A stretch of DNA of 64,000 bases from Taudactylus pleione (Eukaryota > Chordata > Amphibia > Anura > Myobatrachidae), in the NCBI GenBank assembly GCA_031769625.1, contig JAUIMM010000573.1:509001-573000 (forward strand). Direction: 5' to 3'. Of this stretch, positions 56,349-64,000 are shown in pieces. Each line of letters starts with the position of its first letter. Positions within the stretch are counted from its first letter, which is position 1. Made by a program: the position numbers and the translations under genes. A model generated the notes under the pieces. The model did not search any database. It saw nothing but the letters and a program-made list of their open reading frames with translations, and was not told where the DNA came from.

Positions 56349-56709
56349 GTGAAGCAGTTAAATTATCCTACTCTGGTAAAAGCCAGGGAGAATGTCAAAG
56401 TGATTGATGGTAAACCCATAGAGCCCGATAGTCCTTTGTCATATCCTCACATGGCAGTATGTCAGGATTTCTTGTATCAGGTGACTAAGAAAGGGGAAGA
56501 TATTGTGGATCAATTAATAGTTCCCAAAGCATACTGAAGAACAGTGTTAGATCTGGCTCATGGCAGGTCACATAGGGGTAGAGAAAACCACTGAGTGAAT
56601 TTTGCAGATATTTTTCTGGCCCGGGGTCCATGAAGAGGTATCTGACTATTGTGCATCCTGCCCTGAATGTCAGTATCATGCTCCAAGACCACATTTTAAA
56701 AGTCCACTA
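56349..56709 (+). pseudogene. Gmr1-like integrase zinc module, broken by insertion
   Basis: The frame contains FLYQVTKKGEDIVDQLIVPK, then TAC TGA (56531-56536), a stop where the duplicate at 62402-62644 reads an Arg codon. After it, VLDLAHGRSHRG supplies the His pair and YCASCPECQYHAP (56640-56680) the Cys pair of the HHCC zinc-binding module of integrase. The chromovirus LTR starts at 56710 and cuts the gene just before the catalytic core, which resumes at 63432. This order, integrase directly after protease, is what marks Gmr1-like elements. Confidence 0.88.
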
Positions 56710-57496
56710 TGTTATGTTCTGGGTTGTTTGTGGACCCGGGGTGGTAGCAGGAGCGATCACAGAAGTAGATTTGAAAATAAAACTAGGATTTTTAATAAGT
56801 GCTTGAGTAGACATATAATGTGGCAGTAAATAAAAGTCCAGGAATATATAAATGTGCACAAGAGTTCTGTGGTGGAAGTAAAAGGGTTAATGTCCAAGTA
56901 GAAACAATTAGAGCTGTCCAGGTGTGCAGGTAGTGAAACTGAAAATAATCAAACCAGGTATGCAGGTAGTGAACTGAAAATAATCAAGCCAGGTATGCAG
57001 GTAGGGAACTGAAGCGCCGGATGTCAGCAGGCTCAGGCACTCAGGTATGGGCAAGGGTGATGGAGGAAGCGGGGTAGTCCAGTGGGAGCTAGGAGCTAAC
57101 AGGCAGACTGGCAGACAGCGAATTCACAGGAACAGGATAAGCACAGAGAACTCCCTCTCAGCTAGGCTGAGATACACGTTGCACTGGCAAAGAAGGAAGG
57201 CGCTGACCCTTCCTAAATACCCCATGCTGTGCTGTTACTGGCCGGAGGGAACATGTGACTCACCAGGATTGGCCAGCCGCATCACATGGCCAGAAGGCAA
57301 GATGGCGGCGCCCATGCCAAACGGAATGGAGACACCGCCAGGCCTTACCAGCGCAGAGTGACAACAGGCCCGCACAACAATGCGCGCAGCCAAAGCCCCC
57401 CGCCAGACACCAGCTCCGCCACCAGACAGCCCGCGCCACAATGACCTCACAGGTAACACTTGCCTAGCACCATGCTGAAATACGCTGGCCGTGACA
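56710..57496 (-). mobile_element. Left (3') LTR of chromovirus 2
   Basis: On the + strand it runs from TGTTATGTTCTGGG to GGCCGTGACA, 787 bp, preceded by CACTA (56705-56709). The inner neighbour 'gtaccccacccttttgg' is the reverse complement of a purine tract. By eye it differs from the LTR at 62645-63431 at about twenty positions. Confidence 0.95.
57298..57309 (+). promoter_or_regulatory. YY1-type motif in the left LTR
   Basis: CAAGATGGCGGC, identical to 4561-4572 and 63233-63244. Confidence 0.5.
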
Positions 57497-57499
57497 GTA

Positions 57500-60400
57500 C
57501 CCCACCCTTTTGGGGTGGCCTCAGGACACTCACCAGGCTTCTCCGGATGGGCAGAATGAAATCTCCTGATGAGCGTGGGAGCGTGGACATCACGAGCATC
57601 GGTCCAACAACATTCCTCTGGACCGTAACCTTTCCAGTCCAGCAAATACTGTAGATGACCTCTGCGTAGACGAGAGTCCAAGATCTGGGCGACCTCAAAC
57701 TCAACTCCTCTCTCCGTCTGGACTCGAGGAGAAGCAGGTAGAGCACTATGGAATTTATTCAGGACCAGGGGCTTAAATAAGGAAATATGGAAGGAATTAG
57801 GGATTTTTAGGTATGGGGGTAACTGTAGACGATAGGCCACTGGATTAATGACTTCTGTTATGGAGAAGGGACCAATGAAGCATGGTGCAAATTTCATAGA
57901 AGGAACCCTCAGATGAAGATTCCGGGTGGATAACCAGACCTGGCTTCCAACTTGCATGCGTGGAACTATTCTACGCTTTCTATCGGCCTGGGTCTTATAG
58001 CGAGAGGATGCCTTCAACAAATCAGACCGTACTTGAGTCCAGATGGCAGAAAAATTCCGCACCGTGTCCTCCACGGCCGGAACATCGAAAACAGGCAGGC
58101 TTCGGAATTCGGGAACACGAGGATGAAGGCCATATACAACCTGAAATGGCGTTTGGTTAGTTGACGAGTGGTAGGAAGCATTATATGCAAACTCAGCCCA
58201 TGGCAGCAAGGCAGCCCAATTGTCCTGGGAAGATGACATAAAAATTCTTAAGAAAGTCTCTTGATCTTGATTAACTCTCTCAGTTGAGCCGTTGCTTTGC
58301 GGATGGTAGGCCGTGGAAAAGTTTAACTTCACTTGAAGAACAGAACACAAAGGCCCTCATTCAGAGCCGCTCGTTAGCGGCAGTACGCTCGTTCCGAGCG
58401 ATGTTTGCACATCTGCGCATGCGTACGGTTTTTAGTACGCATGCGCGAACCAGTCAGTGCGGCCGAAAATCGTTGGTACGCAATATAGCGAGGGCCTGCT
58501 ATTTTGAGTGACAGAATGAGGCGTATGTGGGTGGTAACAGGGGAAGGTGCTTGAAAATGGGGAGTGGAGATCCGAACGCAGGCGTGCTTAAAGGTCAAAA
58601 CGGGCGTTTTATGGGTGTGCATATTTAAAACAGCAGCGTCATTGACCACGTCACTGGGTTATTTTATAGCCAGAACTGCTCGCAAATTTGTGGTAGCAAA
58701 CACCAACCACAAGAATAGCGAGCAGTTCATATGCTGGTCGATGTACTCGATTAATCTAATAAATAGCGGACATGACGTATGGTGCGAGCGGCCAGGGGGC
58801 GTTTTTAACAAATAAACGAGCGTATGTTTTGTACGCTCGTTCAGACTTAGAGGTGTGAACAGACTGCAATGTGCGTACGGATCATTTGAATAGCCACCCC
58901 TTGTTTTTAAACGAACGACCACAAATAGCGAACGGCTCTGAATCAGGCCCAAAGCCCTCCAGAATTTTGCAGTAAACTGCACACCACGGTCAGAGACAAT
59001 TTCAGCAGGAAGGCCATGAAGACGAAATATGTGTTGGACAAACAACTGTGCCAGGTCAGGCAGAAGGTAACTTCTTCAACGGTATATAGTGGACCATCTT
59101 AGAAAATTGGTCTATTACAACCCAGATAGTGTTGAAACCTTGAGAGACTGGCAGGTCTGTGACGAAATCCATGGAGAGATGCGTCCATAGACGTGATGGA
59201 GTAGGTAATGGAAGCAATTCCCCAGCTGGAGCTTGTCGTGATGATTTATGCTGGGCACAGGAGGAGCAGGAAGAGATGAACTCCATTATATCTGCCTTCA
59301 TAGAAGGCCACCAATAGTGTCTTTTCAGGAACTCCAAGGTCTTCCGAGTGCCTGAGTGCCCTGCGAAGCGAGAGGAATGTGCCCAAGTGAGAAGCTGCTT
59401 CCTTAATTCCGGGGTCACAAATGATTTTCCCGTAGGAGGCTGAAGTTGTAATGCGGCGAAAACTCTTGATTCCAAGACAGGGGTATTGCTTTGATTTTCA
59501 GATTGATCATCACAGAGGAGAGATCTCGATAGGGCATCAGCCTTCTGATTAAGTGCTCCAGACCGGAAGGTCAGGGTGAACTGAAACCTGGCAAAGAATA
59601 TTGCCCAGCGGGCCAAATGAGGACTCACACATTGGAGGTTTTTGAGAAATAGGAGATTTCTATGGTCCGTAAATACAGTAAATGGAAACTTGGCGCCTTC
59701 TAGCAAATATCTCCATTCCTTCAACGCCAACTTTACAGCTAGTAGTTCTTGCTCACCTATGGCGTAGTTCCTTTCGGCAGGTGAGAATTTTTTTAGAAAA
59801 TAACCCACACGGATGGACTCGGTTGTCCTCATAACGTTGAGACAAGACTGCTCCCATAGCTTCAGATGATGCGTCTACTTCCAACAAAAAAGGCCTGTCC
59901 AGATCTGGTTGTCGAAGAACTGGTGCTGAGATAAAGGCCTGTTTTAGAAGATGAAAGGCAGACTCTGCCTCAGGTGACCATTGGGCAGGATTAGCACCTT
60001 TGCGGGTCAAGGCTGTAATGGGAGCCAGCAGTGTAGAAAATCCCTTAATGAAGCGTCTATAATAATTGGCGAAGCCCAACAATCTCTGGATGGCCTTCAG
60101 TGTCTGAGGTCGGGTCCAATCCAGAATTGCTTGTACCTTCTTGGGGTCCATTTCTAAACTGGAGCCAGATATTACATAGCCGAGAAAAGGTACACTGGGC
60201 ACTCCAAAGACGCACTTCTCCAGTTTGCAGTAAAGGTGGTTTTCTCTCAAACGGGTCAGAACTTCTTTAACATGTTCTTGATGTTTAGCCACAGAGGGTG
60301 AAAAATCAGTATGTCATCCAGATAGACAACAACCGAAACATATAACAGATCCCGGAAAATCTCATTAACGAAACTTTGAAAGACAGCAAGGGCATTACAC

Positions 60401-61347
60401 AATCCAAAAGGCATTACTAAATACTCGAAATGTCCATCTCTGGTATTAAAAGCGGTCTTCCATTCATCGCCAGCTCGGATATGAATGAGGTTGTAAGCCC
60501 CTCTCAGATCTAATTTAGAAAAAATGACAGAGCCCTTGACCCTATCAAACAACTCAGTAATCAGGGGAAGAGGGTATCGATTCTTTACAGTAATGTCATT
60601 AAGGCCTCGATAATCGATATATGGTCTTAGACCACCGTCCTTCTTGCCAACGAAGAAAAACCCAGCTCCGGCAGGTGAAGTAGAGGGGCGATTGAACCCC
60701 TTTGCCAGGTTGTCCCGGATGTACTTGGTCATGGCTTGAGTCTCAGGCAAGGACAACGGATAGGTACGACCACGAGGTGGTATCTTATCAGGTATCAATT
60801 CAATTGGACAGTCCCATTCCCTATGAGGGGGTAAGATATTTGCTTGTTGTTCAGAGAAAACATCGGCGAACATCTGATATTCCTTGGGAATGGCAGAAGA
60901 AACTAATGGAACTATCTTTCTCATAGGTCGAATTTTTGGAAGACAGGATTTCTGACAGTCCATACCCCATGACAGAATCTGCATAGAACTCCAATCAATC
61001 CTGGGATTATGTTGACGTAACCAGGGTAGACCAAGAACAATTTCTTGAGAGGCCTCTGATATCACCAGGAATTTTAAGGACTCAGAATGAAGTGCCCCAA
61101 TTCGGACCAATACTGGTTGAGTCTCTTTGGTGACTATCCCGTTAGTTAGAGGGCTTCCGTCTATAGAGGTCAGAGAGATGGCATGGTTGAGAGACAAACA
61201 AGGAATCTGAAATTTATCTATGAAACTAGACGTTATGAAATTTCCGGCTGCTCCCGAGTCGAGTAGAGCAGTAGCAAAGACAGGTTTGGGTTTAAGATCC
61301 AAGGCTAGGGTAATCGTGAAATCTTTAATTTTTGGAGACGGGTTCAT
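57500..61347 (-). pseudogene. Chromovirus 2 pol, frameshifted and MITE-split
   Basis: Domains in order from the right: protease with LLDSGAAGNFITSSF (61347 on); reverse transcriptase with WDCPIELIPDKIPPRG, RPYIDYRGLNDITVKNRYPL and YLDDILIF (60256-61347); the continuation in another frame with LGFANYYRRFIKGFSTL (59753-60292); RNase H with FTVFTDHRNLLFLKNLQ and LTFRSGALNQKADALSRS, and the integrase zinc module HSGTRKTLEFLKRHYWWP...CSSCAQ (59056-59832); the core with MDFVTDLPVSQ and [14 protein letters not shown] (58990-59240); after MITE C the Glu in AYHPQSNGSTERVNQ, then a chromodomain LLDWKGYGPEECCW (57235-58350). Three frame breaks (near 60295, 59810, 59052) and the MITE inactivate it. The last frame has no stop before the purine tract and runs into the LTR. 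Confidence 0.95.
58353..58950. mobile_element. MITE C of the 4 bp TSD family, in the integrase gene
   Basis: The ends are GCCCTCATTCAGAGCCG and CGGCTCTGAATCAGGCCC; AAAG is duplicated (58349-58352, 58951-58954). It interrupts the chromovirus reading frame between the second Asp and the Glu of integrase. The interior differs from MITEs A and B, but the termini and the 4 bp duplication agree. 598 bp, no coding region. Confidence 0.9.
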
Positions 61348-61376
61348 AACTCCTAACTTGATGTCTCCAGGATCAG

Positions 61377-62321
61377 TTAGGATTTGGCATTTCCCGGTTT
61401 ACGGGGGCAGGAGATCAGCAGGTGACCGGACTCTCCGCAGTACAGACAGAGGTTCTTTTGCATTCTTCTCTGACGTTCTTCTTTGGAGAGGTGTGTATGA
61501 TTCACCTGAATAGGCTCCTCTTCAGTAGGAGAAGGAATGGGACGGGTAGAAATGGAGGGGGTAAATGACCTTTGCCGGTCAGTTCTGTTTTTTTCAGCCT
61601 GACGTTCCCTGAAGCGTAGGTCAACTTTGATACACAACGAAATCATGTCGTTCAGATTAGTAGGAAGCTCTCGAGTGACTAGATCATCCTTTAGTCGGTC
61701 TGACAACCCATGCCAGAAGGTCGAGGTGAGGGCTTCCTCATTCCATTTGAGCTCTGATGCTAAAATTTGAAATTGCACGGCATATTGACTGACAGGACGG
61801 ACCCCTTCTCTCAGTGTCATGATGTTTGATGATGCTGATACAGTACGCCCAGGTTCATCGAAAATCCTCCTGAAGGATGACACAAAGCCTGCATAATTAT
61901 CCAGCAGCGGATCTGAGCGCTCCCAGAGTGGGGAAGCCCATTCCAAGGCCTGGCCGGATAACAGAGAGACTATATAAGCCACTTTAGTTCTTGCAGTTAG
62001 AAAGTTGTCAGGCTGCAGGGTAAAATGTATGTCACACTGATTTAGGAATCCTCGGCAGAGTTTAGGATTGCCGTCAGATTTATTTGGTAAAGGAAGATGT
62101 AAGCGGGGAGATGATCTGCCTCCTGTATTCCCAGACGCTGATGCGGATGTAGATGCTGGTACTTCAGGGGTAGAAAAGGAAGTTTGCAAACTATCCTGTC
62201 GCTTGGACATCTCTTGCAGAAATTGAGCCATCTGATGCTGCATGTTTTCCAGATTTTCTAAACGACCAGAAATGCACCGGAACAAATCCACTCCTGACTC
62301 CTGATCCGTGGCCGGCTCCAT
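61377..62321 (-). CDS. Chromovirus 2 gag
   Basis: An intact frame of about 315 codons from MEPATDQESGVD to the stop at 61377. The open frame extends 22 codons further upstream, but those lie in the LTR remnant, so I take the second Met. A coiled-coil-like N-terminus (LENLENMQHQMAQFLQEM) is followed by the retrotransposon gag domain (FLNQCDIHFTLQP, AYIVSLLSGQALEWASPLWE, FRRIFDEPGR, ELKWNEEALTSTFWHGLSDR) and a CCHC zinc knuckle CLYCGESGHLLISCP near the C-terminus. It would assemble particles and bind RNA. Pol follows 29 bp after the stop (61347). It is the best-preserved retroelement gene in the window, although pol is broken. Confidence 0.95.
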   Translation of the reverse strand: MEPATDQESGVDLFRCISGRLENLENMQHQMAQFLQEMSKRQDSLQTSFSTPEVPASTSASASGNTGGRSSPRLHLPLPNKSDGNPKLCRGFLNQCDIHFTLQPDNFLTARTKVAYIVSLLSGQALEWASPLWERSDPLLDNYAGFVSSFRRIFDEPGRTVSASSNIMTLREGVRPVSQYAVQFQILASELKWNEEALTSTFWHGLSDRLKDDLVTRELPTNLNDMISLCIKVDLRFRERQAEKNRTDRQRSFTPSISTRPIPSPTEEEPIQVNHTHLSKEERQRRMQKNLCLYCGESGHLLISCPRKPGNAKS

Positions 62322-62336
62322 GTGGCCAGTGCAAAC

Positions 62337-62401
62337 TGTTATGTTCTGGGTTGTTTGTGGACCCGGGGTGGTAGCAGGAGCGATCACAGAAGCAGAATTG
62401 A
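62337..62401 (-). mobile_element. Truncated LTR remnant beside gag
   Basis: It matches the first 60 or so bases of the LTR as read on the + strand (TGTTATGTTCTGGGTTG, 'gacccggggtggtagcagg', 'agcgatcacagaag') and then changes within a few bases into host-element sequence ('atttcttgtatcagg'). It sits 15 bp from the gag start, where the 5' LTR should adjoin. Confidence 0.92.
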
Positions 62402-62644
62402 ATTTCTTGTATCAGGTGACTAAGAAAGGGGAAGATATTGTGGATCAATTAATAGTTCCCAAAGCATACAGAAGAACAGTGTTAGATCAGGCTCATGGCA
62501 GGTCACATAGGGGTAGAGAAAACCACTGAGTGAATTTTGCAGATGTTTTTCTGGCCCGGGGTCCATGAAGAGGTATCTGACTATTGTGCATCCTGCCCTG
62601 AATGTCAGTATCATGCTCCAAGACCACATTTTAAAAGTCCACTA
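62402..62644 (+). repeat. Duplicate of the host-element integrase segment 56467-56709
   Basis: 243 bp equal in length to 56467-56709 and differing at only about three positions that I can see. It includes the Cys pair of the integrase zinc module and ends in CACTA like the original. Unlike the left copy, it has no stop codon in the VPKAY..TVLD region. Confidence 0.93.
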
Positions 62645-63431
62645 TGTTATGTTCTGGGTTGTTTGTGGACCCGGGGTGGTAGCAGGAGCGATCACAGAAG
62701 TAGATTTGAAAATAAAACTAGGATTTTTAATAAGTGCTTGAGTAGACATATAATGTGGCAGTAAATAAAAGTCCAGGAATATATAAATGTGGACAAGAGT
62801 TCTGTGGTGGGAGTAAAAGGGTTAATGTCCAAGTAGAAACAATTAGAGCTGTCCAGGTGTGCAGGTAGTGAAACTGAAAATAATCAAACCAGGTATGCAG
62901 GTAGTGAACTGAAAATAATCAAGCCAGGTATGCAGGTAGGGAACTGAAGCGCAGTATGTCAACAGGCTCAGGCACTCAGGTATGGGCAAGGGTGATGGAG
63001 GAAGCGGGGTAGTCCAGTGGGAGCTAGGAGCTGACAGGCAGACTGGCAGACAGCGAATTCACAGGAACAGGATAAGCACAGAGAACTCCCTCTCAGCTAG
63101 GCTGAGGTACACGTTGCACTGGCAAAGAAGGAAGGCACTGACCCTTCCTAAATACCCCATGCCGTGCTGTTACTGGCCGGAGGGAACATGTGACTCACCA
63201 GGATTGGCCAGCCGCATCACATGGCCAGAAGGCAAGATGGCGGCGCCCATGCCAAACGGAATGGAGACGCCGCCAGGCCTTACCAGCGCAGAGTGACAAC
63301 AGGCCCGCGCAACAACGCGAGCAGCCAAAGCCCCCCGCCAGACACCAGCTCCACCACCAGACAGCCCGCGCCACAATGAGCTCACTGGTAACACTCGCCT
63401 AGCGCCATGCTGAAATACCCTGGCCGTGACA
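62645..63431 (-). mobile_element. Right LTR of chromovirus 2
   Basis: 787 bp from TGTTATGTTCTGGG to GGCCGTGACA, with CACTA on both sides (62640-62644, 63432-63436). With its own pair of CACTA repeats it looks like a solo LTR at the same target site as the main insertion. Confidence 0.95.
63233..63244 (+). promoter_or_regulatory. YY1-type motif in the right LTR
   Basis: CAAGATGGCGGC, identical to the motif in the other two LTRs of this family. Confidence 0.5.
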
Positions 63432-64000
63432 CACTAGTCCCTTTACCCATTATTGAGGTGCCATTTGAGAGAATAGCTATGGATTTGGATGGACCCTTAA
63501 TAAAGTCTGCCCGAGGCCATCAGTATATTCTGGTGATAATGGATTACGTTACCAGGTACCCGGAAGCGATACCATTGCGCAATACGTCAACCAAGACCAT
63601 GTCTTTAGAAGGTTGGGAATACCTAAGGAGATACTGACTGACCAAGGTAGCCCATTTATGTCAAAAGTCATGAAAGAGTAGTGCCGCCTGTTCAAAATCT
63701 AACGGTTAAGAACTTCGGTCTATCACTCCCAAACTGATAGATTGGTGGAGAGGTTTAACAAGATGTTAAAACATATGCTAACAAAAGTAGTCGACAAAGA
63801 TGGTAGAGATTGGGATTACTTGTTGCCTTATTTGTTGTTGGCCATAAGAGAGGTTCCTCAATCCTCCACTGGGTTTTCACCTTTTGATTTGTTATATGGG
63901 AGATACCCAAGGGGATTACTAGACATTGCCAAAGAGACATGGGAGGGGCTGTCCAGTCCGTATAAAACAGTTATTGAACATATTTCCCAAATGCAAGAAA
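63432..64000 (+). pseudogene. Gmr1-like integrase core, partial at the window edge
   Basis: PIIEVPFERIAMDLDGPL (first catalytic Asp), then GHQYILVIMDYVTRYPEAI in an open frame (63407-63637). After a frame change ILTDQGSPFMSK (second Asp), and further on the VERFNKMLKHML block with the Glu and LLLAIREVPQSSTGFSPFDL are readable in other frames up to about 63900. The family has E-V/P-Q at that point, so conserved residues are present but the frame is broken. Reverse transcriptase and RNase H would follow beyond the window. Confidence 0.88.

Larger units (their letters stand above)
56710..63431 (-). mobile_element. Ty3/gypsy chromovirus 2, nearly complete, with abnormal right side
   Basis: The minus strand carries gag (62321-61377), then protease, reverse transcriptase, RNase H, integrase and chromodomain (61347 to about 57500). 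CACTA duplications flank the whole unit (56705-56709, 63432-63436). On the right, only the first 60 bp or so of the expected LTR (62337-62400) follow gag. Then come a copy of 243 bp of the host element (62402-62644), again CACTA, and a full LTR (62645-63431). A MITE (58353-58950) splits integrase. Confidence 0.95.
54009..64000 (+). mobile_element. Gmr1-like LTR retrotransposon, interrupted and running off the window
   Basis: On the + strand the order is LTR, gag (54770-55670), protease (55676-56130), integrase zinc module (56349-56709), then the chromovirus insertion (56710-63431), then the integrase core (63432-64000). Integrase directly follows protease with no reverse transcriptase between, the gene order of Gmr1-type Ty3/gypsy elements. 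Gag resembles the SCAN domain. Stops occur in most parts. Confidence 0.85.

Overview
This window looks like a gene-poor stretch of a large amphibian (most likely frog) nuclear genome. The reasons are a vertebrate alcohol dehydrogenase (ADH) gene with spliced exons, GT-AG introns kilobases long, and a dense, many-layered load of transposable elements: Penelope-like, CR1/L2 and L1-type LINEs, Ty3/gypsy chromoviruses, a Gmr1-like LTR element, hAT transposons, tRNA-derived SINE sequence and many palindromic MITEs. There are no prokaryotic gene arrays, operons or CRISPRs. The species is inferred; the ADH fragment plus repeat types cannot name it.

The only host gene I can support is on the + strand: the last three coding exons of a medium-chain zinc ADH (15390-15525, 18664-18802, 20532-20556), with a candidate poly(A) signal at 20773. 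Together they encode the C-terminal 99 residues. I did not find the preceding exon, so the intron before 15390 probably runs past the left edge. The two introns in view hold a tRNA-derived SINE, two Harbinger-like MITEs, hairpins and a minisatellite.

Layout. 1-1735: copy 1 of a long palindromic repeat. 2.4-5.8 kb: hAT MITE, solo LTR, L2 tail, TTA-flanked MITE. 7.2-9.3 kb: decayed CR1-type LINE. 9.6-10.9 kb: foldback elements. 10.9-12.6 kb: Penelope-like element (PLE) tail with a GIY-YIG ORF. 12.6-15.25 kb: remnant hAT with two minisatellite arrays. 15.4-20.8 kb: ADH 3' end. 21.25-about 30.5 kb: an old hAT-family copy containing a 6,620 bp hAT transposon (22551-29170, perfect 8 bp target duplication), itself hit by a MITE. 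31-35.5 kb: hAT scraps and a rearranged PLE carrying a solo LTR and a hAT MITE. 37.7-39.8 kb: third PLE. 40.6-45.9 kb: 5'-truncated Ty3/gypsy chromovirus whose 3' LTR holds a second, nested solo LTR. 45.9-47.8 kb: L1-type LINE. 48.8-49.4 kb: hAT MITE. 49.8-51.8 kb: fourth PLE with a foldback. 51.8-54.0 kb: copy 2 of the palindromic repeat, split by a solo LTR. 54.0-64.0 kb: a Gmr1-like retrotransposon (LTR, gag, protease, integrase), interrupted by a nearly complete minus-strand chromovirus (56710-63431).

The organising principle is serial nesting. Matching target-site duplications (TSDs) at eleven junctions let the order of several insertions be read. The most unusual structures are the chromovirus insertion whose far side carries a duplicated 243 bp piece of its host element and an extra LTR, a MITE family with 4 bp TSDs seen three times, and minisatellite arrays built into the hAT family. 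I found no previously undescribed defence, metabolic or signalling system; the novelty lies in element structure. All coordinates come from reading by eye; element edges without a TSD are approximate.
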